Shown piece after piece: positions 1-11,400 of a DNA stretch of 64,000 nucleotides (within the stretch, counting starts at the first letter, position 1; each line of letters starts with the position of its first letter). The stretch is from assembly GCA_025084515.1 (NCBI GenBank), contig JAJAGP010001340.1, positions 62,001 through 126,000 on the forward strand. The letters run 5' to 3'. The notes under the pieces are model-generated. The model was not told the origin of the DNA. It was given only the letters and a program-made list of their open reading frames with translations, and did not search any database. This DNA comes from Ancistrus triradiatus. Taxonomy: Eukaryota > Chordata > Actinopteri > Siluriformes > Loricariidae. Made by a program: the position numbers and the translations under genes.

Positions 1-100
1 ATTCACCTTATTCCTTATGGGAAAATTTCTCTCAGTGCTCATCGTTAATTTGTGCCAGAAGGCACATCAAGTGCTGAAAATGACCGAGGTACCACTGTAT
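1..100 (+). mobile_element. M1 short DNA element, right end
   Basis: The stretch resembles the right end of the complete M1 copy at 20424-21203: a 'ttattccttatgggaaaa' segment, then the terminal CCGAGGTACCACTGTA. About 50 bases that the complete copy lacks separate the two parts. The rest of the element lies outside the window. It has no coding capacity. Confidence 0.6.
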
Positions 101-186
101 AGGGAAACAACTCGATCTAACCAGAAAAGAAAAATACGCAGAAGGCCCAGATGCACAACTGCACACAAAAATAAATACATCATAGT

Positions 187-388
187 CAAGTCAGATTTAT
201 TTCTATAGCATTTTTTCAATGGAGCATTGTCACAAAGCAGCTTCACAATTTTAGATTATCTTCTAATATCTAGGGCCAATCCCAAACTGAGCAAGCCTAG
301 GGTTACAGTGGCAAGGAAAAACTCTAGACGTTATAAGGAAGAAACCTTGGGAGGACAAGGCTCAAAAATGGACCCAACCTCCTTGGTT
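187..388 (-). repeat. R1 interspersed repeat (TGACT-tailed), minus copy
   Basis: Reverse-strand copy of a repeat seen seven or more times here. Diagnostic parts in order are the AAGTCAGATTTATTT tail, 'caatggagcattgtc', 'gagcaagcctagggt', 'ggcaaggaaaaact' and 'aaaccttgggagga'. Parts of its translation recur in chance reading frames at every copy, so they are not genes. Confidence 0.75.
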
Positions 389-1654
389 GGTCTGTAGTTT
401 AAGAAGAAACAGATGATTTACAGCCTCCTTGTGCTTCAATACCAAATACCAGAGTCAGCTGCAGCAGAAAAAGCGCTATATGCCATGGTCTACTGCAAGA
501 CACAAATCTGTGGCTTTGCAGCTTGTAGGTCAACCTGTACCCCACTCGTCAATAGAAAAGGACCACCACTGAGAAGACATGATTTGATTTACAGCAGTAA
601 CACTGGTAAGAAGTGAATCAGATGCAGAAGACGTACCAGCACTGCTGGGTTGATAATCATCTGGAAACCAAAAATATCCAGTCAATAGAGTCCTGTGGTC
701 AGGCAGTGACTTTAAAAAGGGGTTTTGGTGCTTGTGAGTACGTAACACAGATTGTGCATGACCTACAATTTGTACCAACCACCAACGTCACACCTGTACC
801 AAACACCACATGCTGTAAAGTGTATCATGTCAGTATCACTGCTGTACCAGAGCAGACATTTTAGCTCAGCTTCTCCTTTTTCCACACTGACACATCAAGA
901 TGTCAAACTTCCACACATATTTCATATCAGTATCCTTCTGTCGTTCCTGGAATCTTTGTTTCAGGTAGTGCTCTGAAAGCAGACTTGACTTTTGACACCA
1001 AAGGAAGACGCAACAGTTAAACAGAGCCATACGCCGAACAGTATGAAGCATCTGCTCCTGTTGCATTCGCCTATAAATATTTTATGTTTTCATTTTTGTT
1101 GCTATGGTAACATCTTTTGCAGGCTCTTCCAGTCTCAATTTCGTATTCAGACCTCGTAAAATCCAGAAAAGCTCATAATGTTGTCGTATAAAATCAGAAC
1201 AAATAATAGAGTCTTTCCTTGGAAGTTATTAAACATGGATATGATCAGATTTTATTTTAAGAGACAAGCCTATGCTGGAAAACATCTCAATGTTAGAACT
1301 GTCATTAAATAGCGTCTTATGCCTTTACACAGTGCCTTTGTACTGTTTGGAGCAAAAAAACATCAAACCTGTCAGTCATTCTGTAGGAAACACTGAAACA
1401 CATACATCTCAATAAAAGCTCAATTCTTATGTCTTTACTTGTATAAGCAATATTCAAAAGCTCGTATTGCACGTGGTCCAACACAAGTTAATGTGGATTC
1501 AAAGCATCTGCTGAATTTAACAGATTATATCTAGACAGTGAGCCAATTACTGTCTTATGAGACCTGTTGCAAAATCTGCTCCTTGACTAGCTTTATTTAT
1601 TTTTATTTACTTCAGCATCAATGGCTATTCAAGTCAGGAGGAAGGTCTGAGTTC
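389..1654. other. No recognisable gene or repeat
   Basis: AT-rich DNA with only short chance reading frames of fewer than 85 codons. None carries a motif I recognise, and no splice-framed exon stood out. Confidence 0.5.
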
Positions 1655-2058
1655 CTCCTGCCCTGAATTCACCAATAGAGTAAGTGGTTTGCTTTTCCTT
1701 TTCACTTTCAATCCATTACTCACTAAATTACATGAGATTTTCACAACCTTATTCTAAAATTAGTTTTGTGTTAATGATTTTAGCCAACTGTAGGTTAATG
1801 TAAGTGTTTTCAACAATAAGGTCATCTCCACTATGATACAGTATAGACTATATAAAACTCCTTGGTTCATGATACATTTAACTTATGATTCCTTTTTCTG
1901 AATGTAACCCCATTGTAAATCAGGGAGCACGTATGTAATACAATTCCATTATTGCATGTAATGCCTTATACAGTGTGGATTTCCCAGGGAGGTGGAATGG
2001 ATTAATTCAATTTAAATTATTCCGTATGAGAAAAAATTGTTCACTACTCGTTACTACT
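1655..2058 (+). mobile_element. M1 short DNA element, right half
   Basis: Collinear with 20800-21200 of the complete M1 copy. Shared blocks include 'ttcaccaatagagt', 'ttcaatccattactcact', 'gtgttaatgatttt', 'gtaaatcagggagcac' and 'aatgccttatacagtgt'. The terminal GGTACC motif is worn away here, which indicates an old copy. Confidence 0.75.
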
Positions 2059-3084
2059 CAAACCGAACATAATATTAGTATTAGTATGGGATTTGTTCCC
2101 CCTTTGCTGCTACAACAGCCAGTCTGGTCCTCCATCAGACTTAGCTTACCATTTGTTTATGGACTTTGTTGTAGGAAGACAGGACAGATGATCTGGACTG
2201 CTGGAGGTGGAGTGTCATATTATGAGTCACTGAGGTGTTCGGTACAACCCATTCTACTGACACTGTGTGTCTGGACATTCCATGCCTATACATGCCTAAC
2301 ATGGACCTGTTACCAGTGATTTAGACTGAAATGACAGAAATCACCATTGTGCTCCTTTGAAATACTGTGATGGAACAAGGTACACAAGGTCTAACATTTC
2401 ACTAGAATAATGAAAACACAGCCTTACGTAGAACACCAGACCTTCAACTTCAACAAGCATTTATACCTATGGTCACATTGTTTAATATCTTATCAGAAAA
2501 GGAAAATATGTTTTCTGGTAAGAAATGAATGTCTGGTTGAGTGTGAGACAGAAAAACATTGGGAGTTATTCAGTCAGGCCACTACAGGTAACTGCAGTTT
2601 AATGACCATCTGATCAAAGTCCATTTGTTTTAATGACACAGGTCTTAAAAACTTTAATAAATTATATATGGAAATAAAAATCTGTCTTTTAACTCCGGTC
2701 ACCTCAATAGCCAATCATCTTTGCGGATTCACAAGCAAAGGTTTATATAGTTATGTGAACCATAACTGCATAAACTGGTTCATATTCACTCTCTGTTTCA
2801 TCTGGCTGATCTTCCGTATTGTTTGTAATACTGTCTATCAATGCATTTTTGGCGTCTGTCGAGCAAAAGTGTCAGGACCATCATACCATCCTCATAAGTG
2901 TTTTGGCTTTGACCTAGACAAGGTCATAACAGCTCATTGCGGTACTTTCTGTAATTATTGTCAATTTCCATACATTGGTTTAAAAAGATTGAAAAAGGGT
3001 TTAACGTGTATAAAGTTTAGGCTTTCAGTCGTTTTCAGCGTTATCTCTGACGCATTTACGTATCGCTTGCAAAAATACCCTTTA
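2059..3084. other. Mostly unassigned; open frame at 2668-3129 not supported
   Basis: 2095-2310 faintly recalls the noncoding side of a Tc1-like element, but I cannot align it convincingly. A 153-codon frame at 2668-3129 has no recognisable domain and runs into a shared repeat at its 3' end. Confidence 0.35.
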
Positions 3085-3200
3085 TATTTACATTACAGCA
3101 GCATAAAAAGACTTTGTGACTATGTCTAGTCAATGTCTATTTTGGTCAAAGACCTGTTTCACAGAATGGAATTCGGTCGTTCAATGGCGTATACCTGTAT
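3085..3200 (+). repeat. Short repeat shared with 28404-28500
   Basis: Both places share, in order, 'acagcagcataaaaagact'-like sequence, 'tcaatgtctatttt', a 'gtttcaca' block and 'aatggcgtatacctgtat'. This suggests a dispersed element of unknown class; its ends are not defined. Confidence 0.5.
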
Positions 3201-3254
3201 TTATTATACATTAGTACAGTTCATTTTTGACGACTTTTATGATTACCTCGGATG

Positions 3255-3535
3255 GCTAAGAGTGATCCAGGTCCAGAAACCAAGGTTTGATTTCTGGCCT
3301 GGCTGCTGCCTGTGTGGAGTTTGCATGTTCTCTACCATGTCTGTATGGGTTTTCTCCAGATAATCCGGTTTCCATTCACATTCGTAACCCATGCATTAGG
3401 TTAACTGGTGTCTCAAAAGTGTTCCAGTGTAAGTCAGAGCGTGTGCGTTTGCCCTACAAAGAATTGGTGCTCTTTCCTGAATTGGTTCCTGAGTTGGACC
3501 CTTTGCTGCTGGATAGGCCTCAGCCCTCATGAGAC
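3255..3535 (+). mobile_element. S1 tRNA-derived SINE, degenerate
   Basis: Contains the S1 body 'gtgtggagtttgcatgttct', 'gtctgtatgggttttctcc' and 'taacccatgcattaggtta' in plus orientation. The tRNA-like head is degraded, and sequence after about 3420 is less certain. Confidence 0.55.
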
Positions 3536-5021
3536 AGCACAAAGTCTTTTAACATTCATTAAGTTTCTGATACAGAGCACCCTTGAAAAGGAAGAATGTT
3601 TGATGCTCAAGTACATCTTAAAGTCAGTGTTATCAGGAAACCAGGAGCACTGGAAAAGGACAGTTAGTAGATCAGCTCAAAATTCAAAGATTTTGACAAC
3701 TGTCCAGTATAGTTAATTGTGACACCTCATGTTTGTATTGCATTGGAGGGAGTTACATGACATCCTGTCTCATGTACTGTTGGTGTAGGTGTCAAATGGT
3801 TTGCAATCATAACTGTATACTGTACATATCAGCATCTAGTGTTTGCACCTAGTGGTATCACATACAGTGAAAATAATACTAGACCTAAGAGTCCCTTGTG
3901 GTCCTCCGTGCATTATTATCTTGTGAGCTCAAAGCATTTATTAATTCTTAAACAAATGGGTAATGTTAACAGAACCATGGACCCCAGGAGGAATAAGTAT
4001 CTAATGATTGTAGCTAATTATTGTTCTTTGTTCAACTTTGCCGAATATAATCACCTTTAGTTTTTAGAAGAACTGGGTGATAATAGGGCACAAAAAAGTA
4101 CAGTGAAGAACTAGCTGCTGGGTTAAATAAGCCATGCCAAGTAAGGTCTAAACCAAGACACCAAAAGCCCTCTAATACCTTCATTATTTTCTCACTTATT
4201 CTGTCAAATGCTGCAGTAATAATTGTACTACAAAAATTAAGATATTCAATAAATCAAGAAAACAGGTGCAGCTGTCATCTGAGGACACTAATAAATCATT
4301 AACTTTCTTAATTAACAGTTTCAGTGTTAATGAGGCAGAAATCCCAACTGAACACCACAGTGAATAGTGTTTCTATGGAGATAAGTGCACAACTGCTGAG
4401 CCTAAGCTTTTTTTCAAATCCTGTAGATAAAAAAGATGTTTGATGCCTTATAATTAGACAGAACACATGTATAGAGATTTTTTTCTTTTAAATCAAGCCT
4501 TTATATATTGATTTTATTTATTGATTGGCCCAAATCTAAGGGAAGGGTTTTTTATATATTATTGGGGGAAGATCTGTAATATTCTGGGGGTAAGACTTCA
4601 AGTCGACACATTGGAATTGACGAGTTAATCTGTGAAACTAATTCCCTTTAGGATATCAGAAGGAATCTAGCTGCACATCTGAGCTGGTTGTCAGCTGTTT
4701 ACACTTGGAATGTGTACACTGCTACCTAACAGAGTTATCCAACACACTTTTTTCATCCTTACATCTTCATAATTTGACATTTTCGTAGTATGACACCTTC
4801 GTAGAATATATGTCAACGCGCCAACCTCATCTCTCGCAAAGACGAATTTTTACTTATACCTCGAAAAGCCACTAACCTCACCTCTCGCCCTTGACAAGCT
4901 GAAAATGTGAGAAATGTCAACAATGAAATTCTACCCCCCCTAAGCTACCATGTATCAGACCATATAGGTGGCACTATAATCCTACTTTAAACTAGCAACG
5001 ACGCTGTTATCAGAGGGTTAT
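3536..5021. other. No recognisable gene
   Basis: AT-rich unassigned DNA. A 16-base phrase, AACCTCA(T/C)CTCTCGC, occurs twice 50 bases apart (about 4824 and 4874), hinting at a small local duplication. Confidence 0.45.
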
Positions 5022-5485
5022 ACGTTCCTCTGTGTAGTTCTGGAATTTTTGCTCACTGTTCTCATGATCATTTTGACCCCATGGGATGAGATCTTGCGTG
5101 CACAGGGATCAATTGCTCCCACAGTTGATTTATTCACACCAACCTGCTTGCCTTTTGAAGTTTCACTGTTCCCAGGTTGGTGCAGGTCTACAATTTTCTT
5201 CCTGGTGTCCTTCGACACCTCTTTGGTCTTGGCCATGGTTTGGAGTTTGACTGTTTGAGGCTGTGGACAGGTGTCTTTTATACAGATAACGAGGTCAGAC
5301 AGGTGCCATTAATACAGGTAACGAGTAAAGGACAGAGGAGCTTCTTAAAGAAGAAGTTACAGGTCTGTGAGATCCAGAAATCTTGCTTGTTTGTGGGTGA
5401 CCAAATACTTGTTTTCCACCATGATTTACAATTAAATTCTTTAAAAATTCTACAATGGGATTTCCTGGATTTCTTTGTCATTTTG
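5022..5485 (-). pseudogene. T2 Tc1/mariner element, 5' fragment
   Basis: Reverse-strand relic of the family seen at 48041. It keeps the noncoding leader (GACCAAATACTTGTTTTCC read on plus) and the transposase N-terminus starting at 5236 (MAKTKEVSKDTRKKIVDLH, the helix-turn-helix DNA-binding start of Tc1 transposases). The frame continues to 'MIMRTVSKNSRTT' and then breaks off. The terminal inverted repeat and the whole catalytic domain are missing. Confidence 0.8.
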
Positions 5486-5502
5486 TACATTTTGTACACA
5501 CA

Positions 5503-5520
5503 CAGTGGTGCTTGAAAGTT
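5503..5520 (+). repeat. T1 terminal motif, 18 bases
   Basis: CAGTGGTGCTTGAAAGTT matches the first 18 bases of the T1 termini at 38381 and 52658 exactly. The sequence then diverges. It lies directly next to the T2 fragment. Confidence 0.5.
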
Positions 5521-7179
5521 ACAATTTTTTCTTTTATTTCTGCTAAAGATATGTATTGTCTGCCTGTGTTTAGTGGGTGTGTCATTTTGACTCTTTCATT
5601 TTCACTAAATGCTGTTAATGCTGTTTGAAGTGACACACTGCAGCTGTACTTGGTTAATTGCCAAACCGAGGATCTCTGTAACATATCATATTAATACTGT
5701 CTATGTTTTGTTTTGGATGCAGAGTCTACAACCCGTAGTTCATTCCAGATTCAGTGCCTCTAAATGAGTAAATATTTGTCTGCTTGTGTTTCTATTCACT
5801 GACAAATGACAGCTTCTCTTGCTGGTGAGATTACATTTTACAGTAATCAAATACCCAGGACCCAGTACCGAGTACCAAGTACTTCTCATTAATTCAACTG
5901 AATAAGGCTATTTTTGAATTTGAAGCCATTTTTCTCAAAGCTCTACCCAATGTAGTATCGGTCATTAGATGCCATTCATATAGTAGCATCTATTACAGTT
6001 ACCCCTGAGAAATTGTATCACTGAAAAAGGCTGTTAAAATCACTGATGTGTAATGGTAGTAACATTTGGTATCCATTGGTATATTATGTAGTAAATGTTT
6101 TATGGTGTCAATGAATTCAATTCACTGAATGTGTTATTTTTATAAGAAAATGAATGAATGAATGAAGTAAATCAATATAAGTGTTTATTTGTTTTATTTA
6201 TTGGAGTATACCACATACTTGCATCTGTAATTGATGGGATGAGTATTGGTATCTTGGTATTGTAAAATTTGCTGAAATACATCTCACATCATTTATCAGT
6301 GCGTTTGTGCCATTGATTGCATTATTATTCATTTATTTAATAAATTATTCAAGACTTACACAGCTATTTTACTGTTCACTAAGCATCTCCAAAATGTCCA
6401 TGACCTCTAAAATACAAAAAAAGAAGTATGGCACCATAAATCAAGAGTGTGCAAGTTTTTTTGTCTTATAAAAAAGACAAATATAAGACAAATATAAACC
6501 AAATTTCAGGGTTATATTATTATTTCTTATAAGAAAGGGATCTTTATTTATTCCCTGCCAGTAAGTGCAGTGTTCTGACGTCTTTGTTTGAGAGAAGTAT
6601 GAGAAGCTCTGAAGGAGTTCTACTGGTTGAAAGAGGTGTCAATCACTCGCAAGCTTTCCTGCAGCTTCTGGGAAGTGTTTTGCAGGGTCTCTGCTTTTTC
6701 AGCTCTCATTCAAGCCTTCATTCAAGGAGACTGACATGCTTCTAAGCCAATAAAACCCACGGAATCGACGACAGAACACCCTTAGGTTTGAATTTGCGAA
6801 GATTCTATGCAAGTATTTTGAGGAGATGTAGGCAAACGATAAAAGTTCTCTGACCTTTCATCTGCTGTTCAACAGTTTCATGGAGTTACTTTGATGGTAA
6901 GTGAATTTTCTATGAAAAATGTGGTTATTTTACATCCTAAGTATATTTTAAAAGGCTTGATTGTTGGGGAGGCGTGATTGCATTTGTAAACAATAATGGA
7001 GGCTTCTGGTGAAGGGTTACATCGAGACGGCTACAAATTGGTGTGCATTGTCACACTAATTCCAAGACATTTGAGTTAGTGTGTTGGACTGTGTGTTAAG
7101 AATATTTTGATGCTATTGAGAATTCTACTTTTTCTGCATGAAGAGATGTAATGTCAGCAAGTGTGACTGTGGGGTTACT
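5521..7179. other. No recognisable gene; short GAAT repeat
   Basis: Unassigned AT-rich DNA. A short (GAAT)n run lies near 6150-6166. 6540-6900 is somewhat richer in GC than its surroundings but has no frame worth calling. Confidence 0.4.
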
Positions 7180-7300
7180 GCGCTTGACAAACATACTCAC
7201 ACTAGGCCAATTTAGAGACCACTCATCCTAAAGCATGTCCTTGGAATGTGAGATCAGACCAGAGAAGGCACATACAGGCATGGGGAGAACAAGCAAGCTC
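7180..7300 (-). mobile_element. S1 SINE fragment, degenerate
   Basis: Reverse-strand S1 body phrases ('actaggccaatttagagac', 'catggggagaacaagcaag', 'ctccaaataaatggagtc') with many substitutions. Both ends are unclear. Confidence 0.45.
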
Positions 7301-7939
7301 CAAATAAATGGAGTCCGGGGTCAGGACCGAACTGGATAGTTACTTCGCATTAATGAATTTATTGATAAACTGCTTCTGGGACTTCAGCCTTCGGCGTTCA
7401 ATATTTTATTTCTCCATGCTGCTGTGACCCTGACCTGATGCTGGTGAACATCCTTCATCTGCCATAATCACATTGCCTCTACCCACCACATCCTTATTTA
7501 GTAACTGGACCAAACATGTTCACTTTCCTCATGACTGTTACAGTTCAGCTGTCAAGACGTCTATACAAATTGTTACACAGAACATTTTCTCTCATGTACA
7601 CAGTTTTTGCTTTGAATTACTCTGTTTGTACTTGCCACTTTTTATTTATGGTGTCCGGTCTCACTCAGCGCAGGACGGATTCCACATTTGGTTTGAGTTT
7701 CTCTAAAGGTTTGTTCCTTATTAGGCTCAGGAAACTTTGAGACAATGTCTATTGTAAACAGTGCTATAAAAATTATTTGAAGCACTGAAATTCCTGTGCA
7801 CGTAGAAGTCAACACAACTGTGGAAAAATACAAATGTTTGTACCAGAAAATGTAAGAACTGGGAGCAATGTATTTCATATATTGTAAATATTTTGAGAAA
7901 ATGCATGGGTGCTTCTTGATGTGCTGTATAAATATATAT
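7301..7939. other. No recognisable gene
   Basis: Unassigned sequence between the SINE relic and the T7 element. The overlapping short reading frames carry no motif. Confidence 0.4.
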
Positions 7940-8402
7940 GACTGTGCAAAAGTCTTAGGCCACCAATAGATTTGTTGTTTTAGCAACGGTATAATGACCA
8001 TACATAACATATTGCTGACGATTGGACCCCAAAATTTTAACCTTGGATTTGTGACTCTATAATACTTTTTCACTGATATTTCATTCCAGTCTTTGTGAGC
8101 TTTAGTGTATCTTAGTCTTTTCACCCTGTTCCCTTTCTGGAATAGTGGTTTCTTGGCTGCTACCCTAAAATATCACTCCTGATCAAGCTTTTTTGGATTG
8201 TAGAAGGTTCAACTTCTCGATGAAGATGCCAGATGCTTGTGTAAGGGGAGATCACACTAAATACATGCCACTTTAACTTCATTTTTTGATACTGCTTACA
8301 CATTTCCTGCTTTTTCTGGTTGTATTCTTATAAAGAGACTGAATATATTTATATATGGTCATTATACCACTGCTAAAACAATGGTGGACTTTTGCACAGT
8401 AC
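7940..8402 (-). mobile_element. T7 Tc1/mariner relic with paired inverted ends
   Basis: The left end GACTGTGCAAAAGTC continues through 'ttgttttagcaacggtataatgaccat'-type sequence. The right end is the same arrangement inverted, giving arms of roughly 60 bases. Between them, on the minus strand near 8124-8080, is a short transposase trace (KRLRYTKAHKDW, a phrase typical of Tc1 transposases between the DNA-binding and catalytic parts). At about 460 bp it is far below an autonomous length, so it is internally deleted. Confidence 0.75.
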
Positions 8403-9189
8403 TGTAAGTTGACTTATAAACATGCGTCGAAGTAAAAATCCTACTTTACAACAGTATATGTGGATGAACATTTGTATTTTTACTCGAGTAAAGATTTTGT
8501 GTACTTGTGCCTCACTGCACATACCCAGCTTGTTATCTCAAACTCAGTCTCTCCTGGAGTGTTATGTCTAGACACTTCTCTCTTGCTTGCTGCGTTCAAG
8601 GATGATGGAAGAAGAGCATGAAATTGGAAATGAAGTGGTTCATCCAGGTGAGACCGAACTGATTAGCTCAACTCTAGCTGCTTATCCATTTCCCTAGAGA
8701 GGTCTTAAAAGTACTGAGGTAGGAGATTGTCCATGCCATGGCACCACGCATTCTGTTTACCTTTCTACTTGCGTAACGATTTTGCTTGTCTTTGTTGTGA
8801 AGCAGCTGCAATAGTGATGACCTTGGCTCATTACTTCTTACAGTCAGGTGGGACTATATGTCAATTTCATTCCCAGCAAGTGCATGAAGTCTGAATTGTG
8901 CATCTTCAGCAAGGTCTGTGATGAACAGGAGTGCTCGTGGACTGTGTGTACAACAGGGCGATTTAACCGCTATAATGCTGCTATTAAATTAGTCTGACCT
9001 CATGCTATGCTGAAGTTAGTTTCTTCAGTAACTTTCACAGTACTTTTACAGGCTTTTACAGTGATGGAATTGTCATGGTCAGATTATGTGTTCTGTGGAC
9101 TTTCGAAATGACAATATATTAACACAACCTTTCCAGGGAGCAAGCTTAAATATAACCCATTTCACCAAACTTCAGTGTTTGCCACGGTA
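8403..9189. other. No recognisable gene
   Basis: Unassigned. Around 8430-8500 is a self-complementary phrase pair ('gtaaaaatcctacttta' and 'tactcgagtaaag') seen in some fish repeats; I cannot define an element. Confidence 0.35.
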
Positions 9190-9446
9190 CACATTCATTC
9201 ACCAGCCGGCAGCACGGGGCACGATCAACCCTAGACAGGGTGCCAATCCATCATAGGGCACACACACTCACATATTAGGGTCACTTTAGAGATACCAGTT
9301 AACCTAATGCATGTCTTTTTACTGTGGGAGGAAACTGGAGTACCCAGAGTAAATCCATGCAGACATGGGGAAGACATGTTCCACCTGGGATTGAACCCAG
9401 GACCTTCCTGCTGTGAGGCGACAGTGCTACCCTCCGAGCCGCCCTC
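9190..9446 (-). mobile_element. S1 tRNA-derived SINE
   Basis: Nearly full S1 on the minus strand. The tail and body are 'gacagggtgccaatccatc', 'gtgggaggaaactggagta' and 'gcagacatggggaagacat'. The tRNA-like head at 9385-9446 has a B-box-like GATTGAACCC (plus strand) and an A-box-side 'gtgaggcgacagtgctacc'. Confidence 0.8.
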
Positions 9447-9594
9447 ATAAACCCTTCTGATGTAACCTATTTAATGTAAGATTTATATTTGTTTTTATAT
9501 ACAACTCGTTTGCTTTTGTCTTTAATGCCGTCCCTACGTATTTTCACCTTCCACCAAGGCTTCGTTGTACAAGCAATATTCATGATAAAATTGT

Positions 9595-9640
9595 GCACAT
9601 GTGTGTGCGTGTGCATGTGCGTGTTTGTGTGTGTGTAGGA
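9595..9640. repeat. Imperfect TG-rich microsatellite
   Basis: Alternating TG/CG purine-pyrimidine tract of about 45 bases, interrupted. Confidence 0.8.
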
Positions 9641-9789
9641 ATGGTGAATAATTGGTTTTGAGCAATTATTCACCCTTCCTAAGATAAAAAAACCTCCACC
9701 CTACACTAACACAAACAAAACTTCCACCACCTAGGTTACTTTCCAAGGAGGCAGACAATGGCTTCCAATTTCCTGTAAAGAAATTAGAA

Positions 9790-9866
9790 AAAGAGAGAAA
9801 GCGAGAGAAAGAGAGAGAGAGACAGAGAGAGAGACAGAGAGAGAGACAGAGAGAGAGAGAGAGAGT
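9790..9866. repeat. GA-rich polypurine tract
   Basis: About 77 bases of nearly pure (GA)n with regular 'gacagagagaga' interruptions. Its reverse strand reads as a serine/leucine chain, which accounts for a spurious frame here. Confidence 0.9.
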
Positions 9867-10294
9867 CGAATGCTCATGAATAAAAGAGCAGTCAAGGAGA
9901 TCAATAGGACTGAATCTCATAAAAGCCATGACCACACAGTCAAAGCAGCTCCATGAATAATACATAGAGGGAGCCAGTGCAGAAATGGAAAATGTTAATC
10001 TTTACAGATGTTATTGTATTGTTTTTTTTCCTTCCCACTACCACCTTTTGTTTGGGGTCATTTAGGTTGTGTACTAGATCGAATGCAAATGAGTATAATA
10101 AGAGATTTTTACTATTTTGTTTATAATGTTCAGTTAGTCAATGGGAATGAAGACATGTTCCCAAAAGGCAAAATGCAACTCCTTCATGTTCTATGTTACT
10201 CCTTACTGTCTTGCCTCTGGGGAGAACTGAGGTATAGTATATATGCATCTTTACCAAATATACAGGGACACTCACTCTCATTAGCTGAATTTCT

Positions 10295-10860
10295 TGGGAG
10301 CCTATATCGGGATTCTGTTTGTAGATGACAGCTCTGCCTTCAATACCATCTTTACAGAGCTGCTAGAACAGCAGCAGCCCTGCCACCCTGCATGTGTCAC
10401 TGGATTACAGTCTATCTCACAGTCAGGAAGCAGTATTTGAGGCTGAGAGGTCACATGTCCAAACCTCTGACTCCCACAAGGTTGTGTGCCTTCCTATGTG
10501 CTCTTCTCATTACACATAAATGACTGCATCTGGAAATCCATCTGCGAAACTAACCAGATGACACCACTCTGATTGGCCTCATTTCCAACAATGTGTCTAC
10601 TTACCAACAAGAGGTTGTACTCAGAAAACACAGGAGATGGTAATCGACTTTGGGGGAAAAATACCATCACACTCCAAATTGGACATGAATGCTGGCTTGT
10701 CAACATTGTAGGGTCTTTCTCATTTCTGGGCACTCTTCTGGTGCAGGAGAAAATGGGAAGGTAACATCACTTGTGTTGTAGAGAAGGTCCAGCAACAACT
10801 CTTTTTCTTGCAACAGTTAAAGCACAAACTCTTATTAAAATGTATATATCATTGTGAAGA
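10295..10860 (+). pseudogene. Rex1/CR1-like non-LTR reverse transcriptase fossil
   Basis: Translated pieces in shifting plus frames follow the order of a non-LTR retrotransposon RT. First comes ILFVDDSSAFNTI (10305-10343, the palm block holding the first aspartate). Then come 'SQSGSS' and CVLSPLLF-like remnants, then DDTTLIGLIS near 10558-10588 (the position of the xxDD catalytic box). Next is VIDFG near 10640, and finally FLGTLLVQE with a 'VQQQLFFLQQLK'-like tail. Several stops and frameshifts separate the blocks. The family assignment rests on motif order; Rex1/Babar is my best guess. Confidence 0.7.
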
Positions 10861-11063
10861 CCAAATGTCCCCACAGAGATAGAACGATCTGACCTTTTTA
10901 GATTGTGTAGACATTTTGCTGGTCCATTCAAGAAGAACTACAGCTTTGATTTTAGAAAATGCCAAAAGCTTTCCATTTGATTATTGAAATTATGTTTGAA
11001 GTTAGATGTACGTGTAATATTAATAAGCTACAGTAATCAATATGTCAGTGGAAAGTCGCCAAA

Positions 11064-11066
<3 letters not shown>

Positions 11067-11108
<42 letters not shown>
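11067..11108. repeat. (TG)n microsatellite
   Basis: 42 bases of uninterrupted TG dinucleotide. Confidence 0.98.
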
Positions 11109-11111
<3 letters not shown>

Positions 11112-11400
11112 CTACAGATTTAGGTGAAATGTCAGGATTTGTGTTAGAAATTCCACGTACAATGTCAGGACATTTTGTCAAATTCCAGAACCACAATCCA
11201 GGTCATCACTTTTCTAAACATTTGTATTCCAAACACGACATTTTTATTCCAAAACCTAAAAGACACAAACGTTTTCCTTTTGGTTACTGAGGTTAAGGTT
11301 AGGGCCGGGGATAGGGTTAGGTGTGTTATTAATTAGCTACATTTTGTCATTATGTCCATGGAAGGTCACAAAGTTGTGCGTGTGTGTGTGCACGCTTTAA
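11109..11400 (-). repeat. CA-repeat-associated unit, minus copy
   Basis: Reverse complement of the unit found twice at 49439-50370. Shared phrases are 'ttactgaggttaaggttag', 'attaattagctacatt' and 'cattatgtccatggaa', again with dinucleotide runs on both sides. These units appear to travel with CA/TG microsatellites. Confidence 0.65.

Noticed and set aside
2095..2310. Possible Tc1-like fragment
   Set aside because: Only scattered phrases resemble Tc1 noncoding strands; I could not place a collinear block.
2668..3129. 153-codon plus frame with hydrophobic, cysteine-rich stretches
   Set aside because: No recognisable domain or signal-peptide logic; its 3' end overlaps a repeat shared with 28.4 kb. 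Length is within what chance allows in this much sequence.
7642..8124. 160-codon minus frame as a membrane protein
   Set aside because: Its first residues are a T7 transposase trace and the rest is noncoding T7 and flank.
9666..9965. 99-codon minus frame rich in Ser-Leu-Cys
   Set aside because: Direct result of the GA-rich tract read in reverse.
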